From Hydrocarboniphaga sp. (GTDB lineage Bacteria; Pseudomonadota; Gammaproteobacteria; Nevskiales; Nevskiaceae), in the NCBI GenBank assembly GCA_023254435.1, contig JALRLM010000160.1, positions 1 through 40,386 on the forward strand: DNA of 40,386 nt. The letters run 5' to 3'. Under the pieces are notes generated by a model. It was not told the DNA's origin. It was given only the letters and a program-made list of their open reading frames with translations, and made no database searches. Position numbers and translations under genes: made by a program. Below are positions 7,961 to 16,856 of this stretch, one piece after another; position 1 is the stretch's first letter, and each line of letters starts with the position of its first letter.

Positions 7961-8758
7961 CTAGCGGCCGCAGCTCGGCCGCAGGCCTGCGGCGCGCGCC
8001 TGCTGATACACCGGCAGGTCCTGCGGCAGGCGCTTGGTGAGGTCGTGGATGCGCGTTTCGTTGGACGGGTGCGTCGACATGATCTGCGGCGGTTTCTGCC
8101 CACCGAGCTTGGACATGTTCTGCCACAGCGTGATCGAGGCCTGGGGATCGAAGCCGGCCTTGGACATCAGGTCCATGCCCAGCAGGTCGGCTTCGGACTC
8201 GTGCGAGCGCGAATACGGCAGCAGGAACAGGGTCTGGGTGACGCCGCTGAGCGCCTGCGTGCTGATGCCGGTGTAGGCCGAGGCCACCGCCGTGCCCAGC
8301 GAGCCCACCGCGTTCGACGACACGCGTTCGGCCGAATGGCCGGCCAGCACGTGGGTGACTTCGTGGCCGATCACGGCGGCGAGCTGGTCCTGCGTGGTGG
8401 CGACCTTGAGCAGCCCGGTGTAGACGCCGATCTTGCCGCCCGGCAGCGCGAAGGCGTTGACGTCGTCGCTCTGGAAGGTGACCACCTCCCAGCTCGCGGG
8501 CACCGGCACGTGCCAGTTCATCGACGGAATCACCCGCGTGATCGCGCTCGACACGCACTGGACGTAGGCGGCCTGCGCGCTGTCCTTGGTCGCCGGCGTT
8601 TTCTGCTTGAGCTCGGTGAAGGACTGGATGCCCATTTGCGAGACTTCGGAGTCGGACACGATCTTGAGCTGGCGCCGGCCCAGCGGCGAGGTGGCGCAGG
8701 CGGCGATCAGCAGCGCGACCGTGGAGACGATCAGCAGGCGTTTCTGGGGCAGGGGCAT
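7961..8758 (-). CDS. M48-family zinc metalloprotease lipoprotein (LoiP/YcaL-like)
   Basis: The 265-residue protein begins with a lipoprotein signal ending LLIAAC, so it is probably anchored in the outer membrane facing the periplasm. The zinc motif HEVTH starts at residue 132. The third ligand is the second Glu of ESEAD (about residue 189), followed by the STHPSNETRI motif typical of LoiP/YcaL-type M48 proteases. Such proteases take part in outer-membrane protein quality control. It lies downstream of pdxH on the same strand, separated by 50 bp holding a heptamer repeat. It converges with the OppF-like gene with only 20 bp between the stops. Confidence 0.87.
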   Translation of the reverse strand: MPLPQKRLLIVSTVALLIAACATSPLGRRQLKIVSDSEVSQMGIQSFTELKQKTPATKDSAQAAYVQCVSSAITRVIPSMNWHVPVPASWEVVTFQSDDVNAFALPGGKIGVYTGLLKVATTQDQLAAVIGHEVTHVLAGHSAERVSSNAVGSLGTAVASAYTGISTQALSGVTQTLFLLPYSRSHESEADLLGMDLMSKAGFDPQASITLWQNMSKLGGQKPPQIMSTHPSNETRIHDLTKRLPQDLPVYQQARAAGLRPSCGR

Positions 8759-8780
8759 GGCCGGGTCCGGGCGGTTCGGT

Positions 8781-8806
8781 GTGAGGGGTGAGGGGTGAGG
8801 GGTGAG
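8781..8806. repeat. Tandem heptamer repeat (GTGAGGG)3.7
   Basis: Three perfect copies of GTGAGGG plus a partial GTGAG fill 8781-8806, between the pdxH stop and the M48 protease start. On the transcribed strand this reads as CTCACCC repeats, just before the protease gene. Such tracts can expand and contract by slippage. They may alter the spacing or translation of the downstream gene. Confidence 0.9.
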
Positions 8807-8808
8807 AA

Positions 8809-9441
8809 TCAGGGTTCCAGGCGCTCGATGCGCCAGCCTGCATCGTCGCGCCGGTACCGCAGGCGATCGTGCAGGCGGCCGCCTCGGCCCTGCCAGAACT
8901 CGACCGATTCCGGCAGCAGGCGATAGCCACCCCAGAAATCCGGCAGCGGCACTGGCTGGCCTTGCAGGGCCTGCTCATGGGCATCGTAGCGGGCGTCGAG
9001 TTCGGCACGCGTGGCCACCACGGCGGACTGGCGCGAGGTCACTGCGCCGATCTGCGAGCCGCGGTAGCGCTGATGAAAGTAATGTTCCGCGTCCTCGCGC
9101 GACAGCCTGTCGACGCGGCCTTCGAGTCGCACCTGGCGTTCGAGCTTGTCCCACCAGAACACCAGCGCGGCTTGCGGGTTGCCGGCAAGATCGCAGCCCT
9201 TGCGGCTTTCGTAATTGGTGTAGAAGCAGACACCACCGTCCTTGGCGCCCTTGAACAGCACGATGCGCGCCGACGGCCGTCCCTGAGCATCGGCGGTGGC
9301 CAGCGTCATCGCGCCGGGCTCGATCATGCCGGCCTCGCGGGCGGCTTCGATCCAGGCCTGGAGCTGGGCGATGGGGTCGGGCAGCAGGTCGACTTCGTCG
9401 AGTGGCGGATTCTTGGTGTACTGATTGGACGGAAGCGACAT
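8809..9441 (-). CDS. pdxH: Pyridoxamine 5'-phosphate oxidase
   Basis: The 210-residue flavoprotein matches PdxH over its full usual length. FMN-binding segments are visible: PSARIVLFKG, FYTNYESRKG and the ALVFWWDKLERQVRLEG strand. The C-terminal FWGGYRLLPESVEFWQGR and RLHDRLRYRR segments are the PNPOx dimerisation and substrate-binding region. It oxidises pyridoxine or pyridoxamine 5'-phosphate to pyridoxal 5'-phosphate with FMN and oxygen in the cytosol. It is divergent from acuI, with 66 bp between the starts, and is likely cotranscribed with the M48 protease gene. Confidence 0.95.
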   Translation of the reverse strand: MSLPSNQYTKNPPLDEVDLLPDPIAQLQAWIEAAREAGMIEPGAMTLATADAQGRPSARIVLFKGAKDGGVCFYTNYESRKGCDLAGNPQAALVFWWDKLERQVRLEGRVDRLSREDAEHYFHQRYRGSQIGAVTSRQSAVVATRAELDARYDAHEQALQGQPVPLPDFWGGYRLLPESVEFWQGRGGRLHDRLRYRRDDAGWRIERLEP

Positions 9442-9507
9442 AGGGACGACGCGACGGGCTGGCTACACTCGGGGCCGGAAGCGTAACCAAAAAACGAGGA
9501 GAGCAAG

Positions 9508-10524
9508 ATGAACACTGCCACGCCCGCCGCCTTTCGCGCACTGCGCGTCCACGCCGTCGACAAGCGCAGCGAAGCGCGCTTCGAGACGCTGAGCCTCGAC
9601 GACCTGACCCCGGGCGAGGTGGTGATCCGCGTCGCGTACTCCTGCCTCAACTACAAGGACGCGCTGGCCATCACCGGCAAGGGCCGCATCATGCGCCAGA
9701 TGCCGCGTGTGGCCGGCATCGACCTGTCGGGCACGGTGATCGAGAGCGCCGATCCCGCCTACAAGCCCGGCGATGCCGTGCTGGTGACCGGCTGCAACAT
9801 CGGCGAGTTGCTCGACGGCGGGCTGGCCGAGATCGCGCGTGTGCCGGCCGATGCCGTGGTGCCGCTGCCGGCGGGCCTGAGCCTGTTCGAGGCCATGGCG
9901 CTGGGCACGGCCGGCTTCACCGCCGGACTGGCGCTGCGTCGCATGCTCGACAACCACCAGAGTCCGGAGCTGGGCTCCATCGCCATCACCGGCCCCACGG
10001 GCGGCGTCGGCGCCATCGCCATCACGCTGTTCAAGCGCGCGGGCTTTCACGTCACCGCGATCACCGGCAAGAAGGCCAGCACCGAAGCCTGGCTGCGCGA
10101 GCTGGGCGCCGATGACGTGGTGTCGCGCCAGGATCTCAGCATGGGCACCAAGCCGCTGGAGTCGGTGCTGTGGGGCGGCGCGGTCGACAACCTGGGCGGA
10201 GAAACCCTGGCCTGGCTCACGCGGACGGTGAAGCCCTGGGGCAGCATCGGCAGCATCGGCCTGGCGCAGGGCCCGGAACTGCAGACCACGGTGATCCCCT
10301 TCATCCTGCGCGGCGTGTCCTTGCTGGGCATCTACTCGGTGGAGATGCCGCGTCCCTGGCGACTGGCGATCTGGAAGCAGCTCGCCGGTGCCTGGAAGCC
10401 CCAAGGTCTCGACAGTCGCATCGTCACGCGCGTAATCGGCCTCGACGAAGTGCCTGCGATCTGCGACACGATGATCGCGGCCGAGACGCGTGGTCGCACC
10501 GTAGTGAAGATCGCCGGCGGCTGA
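9508..10524 (+). CDS. acuI: Acrylyl-CoA reductase/quinone oxidoreductase, YhdH/AcuI family
   Basis: The 338-residue medium-chain reductase lacks the zinc-binding Cys and His of alcohol dehydrogenases. It has the family markers SCLNYKDALAITGKG near the N-terminus, AGIDLSGTV and a NADPH-binding TGPTGGVGAIA. The IPFILRGVSLLGIYSVEMP segment is typical of YhdH/AcuI. Members reduce acrylyl-CoA to propionyl-CoA with NADPH, removing a toxic electrophile. GAGGAG (9496-9501) is 6 bases before the ATG. A -10-like TACACT at 9464-9469 lies in the divergent gap with pdxH. Confidence 0.9.
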   Translation: MNTATPAAFRALRVHAVDKRSEARFETLSLDDLTPGEVVIRVAYSCLNYKDALAITGKGRIMRQMPRVAGIDLSGTVIESADPAYKPGDAVLVTGCNIGELLDGGLAEIARVPADAVVPLPAGLSLFEAMALGTAGFTAGLALRRMLDNHQSPELGSIAITGPTGGVGAIAITLFKRAGFHVTAITGKKASTEAWLRELGADDVVSRQDLSMGTKPLESVLWGGAVDNLGGETLAWLTRTVKPWGSIGSIGLAQGPELQTTVIPFILRGVSLLGIYSVEMPRPWRLAIWKQLAGAWKPQGLDSRIVTRVIGLDEVPAICDTMIAAETRGRTVVKIAGG

Positions 10525-10530
10525 GCTCGT

Positions 10531-10544
10531 GGCCGCGAGCGGCC
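10531..10544. terminator. Small GC hairpin between convergent acuI and kdpE
   Basis: GGCCG, loop CGAG, CGGCC forms a compact palindrome in the 20-bp gap between two convergent stop codons. No T-tract follows on either strand, so intrinsic termination is doubtful. It may only reduce read-through. Confidence 0.25.
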
Positions 10545-11231
10545 TCAGGCCTTGAGCCGGTAGCCGACGCCGGGCTCGGTGAGGATGTAGCGCGGTGCTG
10601 CGGCATCGTCGCCGAGCTTCTGTCGCAGCTGGCCGATGTAGACACGCAGGTACTGCGTGTCCTCCTCGTGCACCTTGCCCCAGACCTCGCGCAGCAGCTG
10701 CGGCTGCGTCACCACGCGGCCGGCGTGCCGGGCGAGCACGGCGAGGATCGCGTATTCCTTGCGCGACAGGCGCAGCTCCACGCCATCGAGCGTGACGCGG
10801 CGCAGCGTCAGGTCGACGCGCAGCGCGCCGCTGTCGATCACCGGCGCCGAGCCGGCCGACTGCAGCCGGTGTCGCATCGCGGTGCGGATGCGCGCCAGCA
10901 GTTCGGCGGTGCCGAAGGGCTTGGTCAGGTAGTCGTCGGCGCCGGCGTCGAGCGCGCGCACCTTGCCGCTTTCGTCGTCGCGCACCGACAGCACGATGAT
11001 GGGTAGCGCCGACAGCGCGCGGATGGCCGGAATCAGCTCGATGCCGTCAGCATCGGGCAGGCCCAGGTCGAGAATCATGAGGTCGGGCTTGTCGCGACCG
11101 ATCGCCGCCAGCGCCTCGGCCGCGCTGGCCGCCTCGATCACCTGCAGCGATTCGGCGCCCAGGCTGACGCGCAGCAGACGGCGGATCTGCGCCTCGTCGT
11201 CGACCACCAGCACGCGCGGACCTTCAGTCAT
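10545..11231 (-). CDS. kdpE: KdpE response regulator
   Basis: A 228-residue OmpR-family regulator. The receiver domain has the acidic pair DDE near residue 11, the phospho-acceptor Asp55 in LMILDLGLPDADG, and the conserved Lys in YLTKPFG. A winged-helix DNA-binding domain follows (RLSRKEYAILAVLARH to RYILTEPGVGYRL). The start ATG overlaps the end of kdpD by 8 bases, so the pair is translationally coupled. Phosphorylated KdpE should activate kdpFABC, which lies on the same strand about 10 kb away by coordinate. The TEPGVGYR ending is typical of KdpE. Confidence 0.95.
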   Translation of the reverse strand: MTEGPRVLVVDDEAQIRRLLRVSLGAESLQVIEAASAAEALAAIGRDKPDLMILDLGLPDADGIELIPAIRALSALPIIVLSVRDDESGKVRALDAGADDYLTKPFGTAELLARIRTAMRHRLQSAGSAPVIDSGALRVDLTLRRVTLDGVELRLSRKEYAILAVLARHAGRVVTQPQLLREVWGKVHEEDTQYLRVYIGQLRQKLGDDAAAPRYILTEPGVGYRLKA

Positions 11232-13932
11232 CGGCGCGTTCGGGCAAGGCGCGCAGCGGTAGCCGCAGCTCGATCAGTGCGCCGCCGCCGTCCAGCGGCG
11301 CTCGTGCGCGGATCTCGCCCTGTTGCGCCTGCAGCAGGCCACGACAGATCGCCAGCCCCAGGCCGGTGCCGGGCGGTGCGTGATCGGTGGACTGCACGCG
11401 ATAGAACATGTCGAAGATTTTCTCGCGATCGGCTGCGGCGATGCCAGGGCCGTGGTCGCGCACCTGGATCATCAGCCACGGCGGCTGCCGGCGCAGCGCG
11501 ATCTGCACCGCGCTCGCCTGCGGCGAATACTTGGTGGCGTTGTCGATGACGTTGACCAGCGCCTGCTCCAGCAGCAGCGGATCGACCAGTGCGAGCGGCA
11601 GGTCGTCGTCGGCGTCGATGCGCAGCTCGCGGCCGGTCAGTTCGCGTCGCAGTCGCGACACCGCGCGGCCGACGATCTCGCGCAGCTCGCACCATTCCAG
11701 CCGCGCCTGCAGCTTGCCGTAGCCCAGGCGCGTCATGTCGAGCAGGTTCTGCACGAAGCGGTTGAGCCGCTCGGCTTCCTCGACCACGGTGTCGAGCAGC
11801 TCGCCGCGATCGGCCTGCGTGAGCTTGTCGTGCTGGGTCTGCAGGCTGGTGGCCGCACCGAGGATGGAGGCCAGCGGCGTACGCAGGTCGTGCGACACCG
11901 ACGACAGCAGCGCCGCACGCAGTTCCTCGCCCTGGCTGCTGACGCGCTGGTCTTCGATTTCGGCCGCCAGCAGCACACGTTCGAGCGCGACCGCGGCCTG
12001 GTCGGACAGCGCATCGAGCAGTCGCCGCTGTCCGGCCGACGGGGGCCGCCGGCGCTCGTGCAGATGCAGCCCCAGCAGTCCCACGACGCGCTGCGCCGTG
12101 GTCATCGGCACGAACAGCCACTGCGAGGTCGGCAGCGTCTGCGTGGAGTAGCCGGCGGCCTGCCGATGCTCCCAGCACCAGTGCGCGGCGGCGCGATCGG
12201 CCTCGGTGAACTGGTAGTCGGGGCCGATGCCGCGCCGCGCCGCGGGGCGCAGCTGATCGACGGGTTTCTCGAGCAGCGCCACGCAGGGCAGGTCGAGCGT
12301 GGCGCGCACGTGCTCGACGACGGCGGCCGCCACTTCGTCGCGGCCCAGCGCGCCGGCGACGCGGCGCGCGAAGTCGTTGAGATTGGCGTTGCGCCGCGCG
12401 GTCTTGCGCAGCGCATCCATCTGGCTGCGCAGCTGGCCGCCGAGCCGGCCCATGGCCACAGCGACGGCCAGGAACACCAGCAGCGTGATCAGGTCTTCGT
12501 GCGCCTGCAGGCTCAGCGTGTAGCGCGGTTCGGTGAAGAAGAAGTCCAGGCTCGCGGCGGCGACCAGACTGGCGACGATGGCCGGAGCCGGCCCCACGCG
12601 CACCGCGCTGACCAGGATCGCCAGCAGGTACAGCAGCGCCAGGTTGGCCAGGCCGATCCAGCGGTCGAGCAGCAGGCCGGCCGCCGATGCGGCCATCACC
12701 AGCGCCAGGCTCAGCGCGTGGTCCTGCCAGCGCCAGGGCGCGCGCGCCGGCGTCTCGATCTGCTGCGCCTGCGATGTCGTCGCCGGCACCACGGTGATGT
12801 CGAAGGGCGCGCTGGCACTCAGCAAGGCGCTCACCGTCGAGCGGCGCCGCTCCAGTCGCAGCCGTCGCCAGCCTTCGCGTCGTGAGGCCGCGCCGACCAC
12901 GATCTGGGTGACGTTGCGCGTGCGTGCATAGGCCAGCACTTCCGCCGCCACGTTCTCGCCCGGGATCGTCGCCGCCTCGCCGCCCAGCGACTCGGCCAGG
13001 CGCAGGGTTTCGGCCAGGCGATCCTTGGCGGCATCGGACAAGCGCTGGGCGCGCGAGTCGATGACGTGCACGGCGATCCAGGCCGCTCCGCGCGCATCGG
13101 CCAGCCGCGCCGCGCTGCGCACCAGGCCCAGCCCCTGCTGGCGATCCAGCGCGTCGCCGCCGATGCAGACCAGCAGGCGCTCGCGCGCGGGCCAGGGCCC
13201 GCTGACCGAATGCCGGCGCATGTAGGCCAGCATCTGCGCGTCGACGCGCTCGGCCGCCGCGCGCATCGCCAGCTCGCGCAGCGCGGTCAGGTTGCCGCGA
13301 CTGAAGAAGCCTTCGCGCGCGCGCTGCGCCTGTTCGCCGATGTAGACCTTGCCGTCGTCGAGCCGGCGCAGCAGTTCCTCGGGCGGCAGATCGATCAGCT
13401 CGATCTCGTCGGCCCGCTCCAGCACGGTGTCGGGCAGGGTCTCGCGCACGCGCACGCCGGTGATGCGCAGCACCACGTCGTTGAGACTTTCGAGATGCTG
13501 CACGTTGAGCGTGGTCAGCACGTCGATGCCGGCGGCGAGGATGTCGTCCACGTCCTGCCAGCGCTTGAGATGCGGGCTGCCCGGGACGTTGCTGTGCGCC
13601 AGCTCGTCGATCAGCGCCAGCTGCGGTCGGCGCGCGATCAGCGCCGGCGTGTCGAGTTCGGCCAGCATCTGGCCGCGATAGGCCTGCTTGCGGCGCGGAA
13701 GCCGTTCCAGGCCTTCGAGCAGGGCTTCGGTTTCGCGTCGGCCGTGGGTTTCGACGATGCCCACCACCACGTCGACGCCCTGGGCCCTGGCGGCCTGCGC
13801 GGCGCGCAGCATGTCGTAGGTCTTGCCCACGCCCGGCGCGGCGCCCAGGAACACCTTGAGCCGGCCGCGACCCTCGCGCTGCGCTTCGAGCAGCAGCGCG
13901 TCGGGCGAGGGGCGTTCGGAGGTCGGCGTCAT
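11224..13932 (-). CDS. kdpD: KdpD osmosensitive K+ channel histidine kinase
   Basis: The 902-residue sensor shows every KdpD domain in order. The N-terminal KdpD domain has Walker A GAAPGVGKT (about residues 30-38) and LIDELAHSNVPG. A universal-stress-like domain follows, with VVGAASRREGWRR. Next come four membrane helices (about 405-500), a GAF domain, HisKA with the phospho-His in SVSHDLRTPLAS (near residue 680), and HATPase with DHGPGIA and GTGLGLAICRGLL. It senses low K+ or ionic stress and phosphorylates KdpE. It is separated from kdpFABC by an alpha-amylase on the other strand. TACAAT 6 bases before the ATG suggests its own, possibly leaderless, promoter. Confidence 0.96.
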   Translation of the reverse strand: MTPTSERPSPDALLLEAQREGRGRLKVFLGAAPGVGKTYDMLRAAQAARAQGVDVVVGIVETHGRRETEALLEGLERLPRRKQAYRGQMLAELDTPALIARRPQLALIDELAHSNVPGSPHLKRWQDVDDILAAGIDVLTTLNVQHLESLNDVVLRITGVRVRETLPDTVLERADEIELIDLPPEELLRRLDDGKVYIGEQAQRAREGFFSRGNLTALRELAMRAAAERVDAQMLAYMRRHSVSGPWPARERLLVCIGGDALDRQQGLGLVRSAARLADARGAAWIAVHVIDSRAQRLSDAAKDRLAETLRLAESLGGEAATIPGENVAAEVLAYARTRNVTQIVVGAASRREGWRRLRLERRRSTVSALLSASAPFDITVVPATTSQAQQIETPARAPWRWQDHALSLALVMAASAAGLLLDRWIGLANLALLYLLAILVSAVRVGPAPAIVASLVAAASLDFFFTEPRYTLSLQAHEDLITLLVFLAVAVAMGRLGGQLRSQMDALRKTARRNANLNDFARRVAGALGRDEVAAAVVEHVRATLDLPCVALLEKPVDQLRPAARRGIGPDYQFTEADRAAAHWCWEHRQAAGYSTQTLPTSQWLFVPMTTAQRVVGLLGLHLHERRRPPSAGQRRLLDALSDQAAVALERVLLAAEIEDQRVSSQGEELRAALLSSVSHDLRTPLASILGAATSLQTQHDKLTQADRGELLDTVVEEAERLNRFVQNLLDMTRLGYGKLQARLEWCELREIVGRAVSRLRRELTGRELRIDADDDLPLALVDPLLLEQALVNVIDNATKYSPQASAVQIALRRQPPWLMIQVRDHGPGIAAADREKIFDMFYRVQSTDHAPPGTGLGLAICRGLLQAQQGEIRARAPLDGGGALIELRLPLRALPERADD

Positions 13933-13938
13933 GGCGCG

Positions 13939-13944
13939 ATTGTA
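13939..13944 (-). promoter_or_regulatory. -10-like TACAAT immediately before kdpD
   Basis: On the minus strand TACAAT is followed by six bases (CGCGCC) and then the kdpD ATG. No Shine-Dalgarno sequence fits between. This arrangement suggests a leaderless kdpDE transcript independent of kdpFABC. The -35 region has no good match. Confidence 0.4.
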
Positions 13945-14062
13945 GGAGCGGCGCTCATCAGGCGATGCGCAAGCGCGATTGTTCAGCGGCGCGCCGGCTG
14001 CGCCTGCACACAGTTGCGGCAGTTCGTCGAATCGCAGTCACCACAGGGATAGGGAGCGCAGG

Positions 14063-15535
14063 ATGAGTCAGGTCAACGGCGTGATGATGCAGTACTTCCA
14101 TTGGTATCTGACGCCGGACGACGAGCTCTGGCAGCGCGCCGCCGCCGATGCGTCGAAGCTCAAGGAGCTTGGCGTGACCTCGGTGTGGCTGCCGCCGGCC
14201 TACAAGGCCACGCAGGGTGCGAACGACGTCGGCTACGGCGTCTACGATCTGTTCGACCTCGGCGAGTTCGACCAGAAAGGCAGCGTGCGCACCAAGTACG
14301 GCACGCGCGAGCAATACCAGAAGGCGCTGTGGGCGCTCGGCGAAAACGGCATCCGCGTCTACGCCGACGTGGTCTTCAACCACCGTATGGGCGCCGACGA
14401 AACCGAAACCGTGCGCGCCTATCGCGTCGACATGGGCGATCGCACGCAGGTGGCCGCCGAGGCCGAAGACGTGGAGGCCTGGACGCGCTTCACCTTTCCC
14501 GGACGCGGCGGCATGCATTCCGACATGCGCTGGTCGGCCGAACACTTCACCGCCTTCGACATGAACACCGACCAGGGCCCGGCGATCTTCCTGGTCGAGA
14601 ACAAGAGCTTCTCCGAAACCGTCGACAAGGAGAACGGCAACTACGACTTTCTGATGGGCGCCGACGTCGACACCGACAATCCGCAGGTGCGCGACGAGCT
14701 CAAGCGCTGGGGCCACTGGTATCTCGACGTCACCGGCGTCGACGGTTTTCGCTTCGACGCGGTCAAGCACGTCGACGCCGAGTTCTTCCTGAGCTGGCTG
14801 CACGAGCTGCGCACCGAGCGCGCCACCGACCTGTTCGCGGTCGGTGAATACTGGTCCTACGACGTCGAGGCCCTGCATCACTTCATCGAAACCACCAAGG
14901 GCCAGATCTCGCTGTTCGATGCGCCGCTGCATTACAACTTCCACGTCGCCAGCAAGGCCGGCGGCGACTACGACCTGCGCACGATCTTCGACAACTCGCT
15001 GGTGCAGCAGCAGCCCGCGCTGGCGGTGACGCTGGTCGACAACCACGATTCGCAGCCGCTGCAGTCGCTGGAGTCGGTGGTCGAACCCTGGTTCAAGCCG
15101 CTGGCCTATGCGCTGATCCTGCTGCGTCGCGACGGCTACCCTTGCCTGTTCTTCGCCGACTACTACGGCGCGCATTACCAGGACACCGGCCCCGACGGCA
15201 ACGAGCACGAAGTGTGGATGGACAGCCATCAGTTCCTGATCGACCGCTACCTGCAGGCGCGGCACACCTACGCTTATGGCGATCAGTTCGACTACTTCGA
15301 GGACGCGCACTGCATCGGCTGGACGCGACTGGGCGACGAGGAACATCCCGGCGGCATGGCCGTGGTGCTCAGCAACGGCGAGGGTGGCACGCGGCGCATG
15401 GAGATCGGCCAGCCGAACCGTCGCTACGTCGACATCACCGGCCACATCGAAACGCCGGTCGAAACCGGTGACGACGGCTGGGGCGAATTCCCTTGTGGCG
15501 CGGGCTCGGTGTCGGTCTGGGTGCCGGCGGACTGA
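14063..15535 (+). CDS. Cytoplasmic alpha-amylase (GH13, AmyA type)
   Basis: The 490-residue enzyme has the GH13 barrel with its conserved regions: YADVVFNHRMGAD (region I), GFRFDAVKHV with the nucleophile Asp232 (region II), AVGEYWS with the acid Glu262 (region III) and LVDNHDSQP with Asp329 (region IV). It starts directly with GVMMQYFHWYL and has no signal peptide, as in the cytoplasmic AmyA/liquefying group. It should hydrolyse internal alpha-1,4 bonds in maltodextrins or glycogen. AGGGAG at 14051-14056 lies 6 bases before the ATG. It sits between kdpC/COQ4-like and kdpD on the opposite strand, dividing the potassium locus. Confidence 0.93.
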   Translation: MSQVNGVMMQYFHWYLTPDDELWQRAAADASKLKELGVTSVWLPPAYKATQGANDVGYGVYDLFDLGEFDQKGSVRTKYGTREQYQKALWALGENGIRVYADVVFNHRMGADETETVRAYRVDMGDRTQVAAEAEDVEAWTRFTFPGRGGMHSDMRWSAEHFTAFDMNTDQGPAIFLVENKSFSETVDKENGNYDFLMGADVDTDNPQVRDELKRWGHWYLDVTGVDGFRFDAVKHVDAEFFLSWLHELRTERATDLFAVGEYWSYDVEALHHFIETTKGQISLFDAPLHYNFHVASKAGGDYDLRTIFDNSLVQQQPALAVTLVDNHDSQPLQSLESVVEPWFKPLAYALILLRRDGYPCLFFADYYGAHYQDTGPDGNEHEVWMDSHQFLIDRYLQARHTYAYGDQFDYFEDAHCIGWTRLGDEEHPGGMAVVLSNGEGGTRRMEIGQPNRRYVDITGHIETPVETGDDGWGEFPCGAGSVSVWVPAD

Positions 15536-15572
15536 GTCCGCGCGCCGTCGCCGCGCGCGGGTCACGGGCGGC

Positions 15573-16250
15573 TCATCGCGGGCTGCCCATCGCATCGCGT
15601 GAGGCGCTCCGCGTCGGTCGCTGAGCGAGTGGGCAGGCCGGTGGCAGGCGCAGCGAGCGCCGCAGTTCGTCCAGCGGCATGCTCCAGCGCGATTCGATGT
15701 TCTCGAGCAAGGGATTCGGCGCGAGGTCTGCCAGGCGCCGGCCGCGCTGTTCGCAGCGACGGATGCGGGCGCGCTCGAGTGGCGCGGCGATGCCGCTGAG
15801 CCGTCGCGACCAGCGTGCCGCGCGTTCGCAGGCCGGGCCGTCGTGCTGAGCGCCCAGGAACGCGAGCACGCCGGCGCGACCGGCGATGCCGGCCTCGAAG
15901 CCCAGCAGCAGCTGCAAGGCATCGAACAGCAGCAGGCAGCGCACGGCGAGGCGATGGCGCAGTTGCAGTTGTTCCGCACAGTCGGCGGACAGGCGCAGCG
16001 GTCTGCGCTGCCGTGCCTGCATGAAGGCCGCGTATTCCGCGCCGAAACTGCCGGGCGGACAGAGCGCCAGGCCGTCGAGGTCGATGATGGGGAACGGGGC
16101 TTCCATTTGGCGCAGGCGCCTTGCCGCCGCCACGTAGGCGCCCGCACCCAGCGATGCGACGGCGAGCGCGCGGGCATCGTCGCGTCGTCCGCGCAGCGCC
16201 AGCCACGAGGCGCTCAGCAACAGAGCGAAATCGATCGGAACCTGGACCAT
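15573..16250 (-). CDS. COQ4-like protein with degenerate metal motif
   Basis: This 225-residue protein begins two bases after the kdpC stop (TGATCATG), so it is very probably the last gene of the kdp operon. An N-terminal hydrophobic stretch precedes MEAPFPIIDLDGLALCPPGS, GSFGAEYAAFMQ, and a C-terminal NPLLENIESRW followed by PLDELRRSL. This layout resembles bacterial COQ4-family proteins (PxGSFGxxYxxFM, then a helix with HDxxH and FD or GFET, then W and PLEELR). COQ4 binds zinc through HDxxH and acts in ubiquinone biosynthesis. Here that position reads FDALQLLLGFEAG, so both His are missing. The family assignment rests on motif memory and is tentative. It converges with the amylase, with 37 bp between stops. 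Confidence 0.6.
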   Translation of the reverse strand: MVQVPIDFALLLSASWLALRGRRDDARALAVASLGAGAYVAAARRLRQMEAPFPIIDLDGLALCPPGSFGAEYAAFMQARQRRPLRLSADCAEQLQLRHRLAVRCLLLFDALQLLLGFEAGIAGRAGVLAFLGAQHDGPACERAARWSRRLSGIAAPLERARIRRCEQRGRRLADLAPNPLLENIESRWSMPLDELRRSLRLPPACPLAQRPTRSASRDAMGSPR

Positions 16251-16252
16251 GA

Positions 16253-16831
16253 TCAGGGCTTGGCTTCGGCGCGGGCAATATCGTCGAGCGCCAGGTTCAG
16301 GGCGAGCACGTTGACGCGCGGCTGGCCCAGAAAGCCGAGCTGGCGGCCTTCGGTGTTCGCCTGCACGAGTGCTTCGACGCGTTCGCGCGGCAGGCCGCGC
16401 GCCTGCGCCACGCGATCGATCTGATACGCGGCAGCGGCCGGCGACAGATGCGGATCGAGGCCGCTGGCCGAGGCCATCGCCAGATCGGCCGGCACGGGCT
16501 GATCGTCGTGGCGGGCGGCTGCAGCGCGTTCGGCGATCGTATCGTTGAGCGATTTCGTCGCCACGCCGAGATTCGATCCGCTGGAAGCGGCGCCGTCGTA
16601 GCCGTCCTTGCCGGCGGCCGAGGGACGCGGATGGAAATAGCCCTCGCCGTGGAAGCTCTGGCCGATCAGCGACGAGCCAACGATTTTGCCGTCGCGCATG
16701 ACGAGGCTGCCGTTGGCCGCGTCCTTAAACAGCAGCTGCGCGGCGCCGGTGACGAGGGCGGGGTAGAGGATGCCGGTGATGAGGGTCATGAGCAGAAGAA
16801 AGCCGCCGACCTGGCGCAATGAATTGAACAT
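16253..16831 (-). CDS. kdpC: KdpC, K+-transporting ATPase subunit C
   Basis: The 192-residue protein has one N-terminal membrane helix (GGFLLLMTLITGILYPALVT) and a periplasmic domain with the family motifs GSSLIGQSF, YFHPRPSA and SGLDPHLSP, plus the C-terminal VNVLALNLAL. KdpC stabilises the KdpFABC complex and helps couple KdpB to KdpA. The start MFNSLRQVGG was chosen over an upstream in-frame ATG because it aligns with the usual KdpC start. The gap to the kdpB stop is 25 bp. Confidence 0.96.
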   Translation of the reverse strand: MFNSLRQVGGFLLLMTLITGILYPALVTGAAQLLFKDAANGSLVMRDGKIVGSSLIGQSFHGEGYFHPRPSAAGKDGYDGAASSGSNLGVATKSLNDTIAERAAAARHDDQPVPADLAMASASGLDPHLSPAAAAYQIDRVAQARGLPRERVEALVQANTEGRQLGFLGQPRVNVLALNLALDDIARAEAKP

Positions 16832-16856
16832 GGGAAGAGCCTCTGGAGATGGGGCT

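Noticed and set aside
8781-8806. CRISPR-like repeat
   Set aside because: The unit is only 7 bases and has no spacers; it is a simple tandem repeat.
13939-13960. GTAGGAGCGGC, resembling one half of a Pseudomonas/Stenotrophomonas REP palindrome
   Set aside because: Only one arm is present and no matching arm follows, so it is not a full REP.
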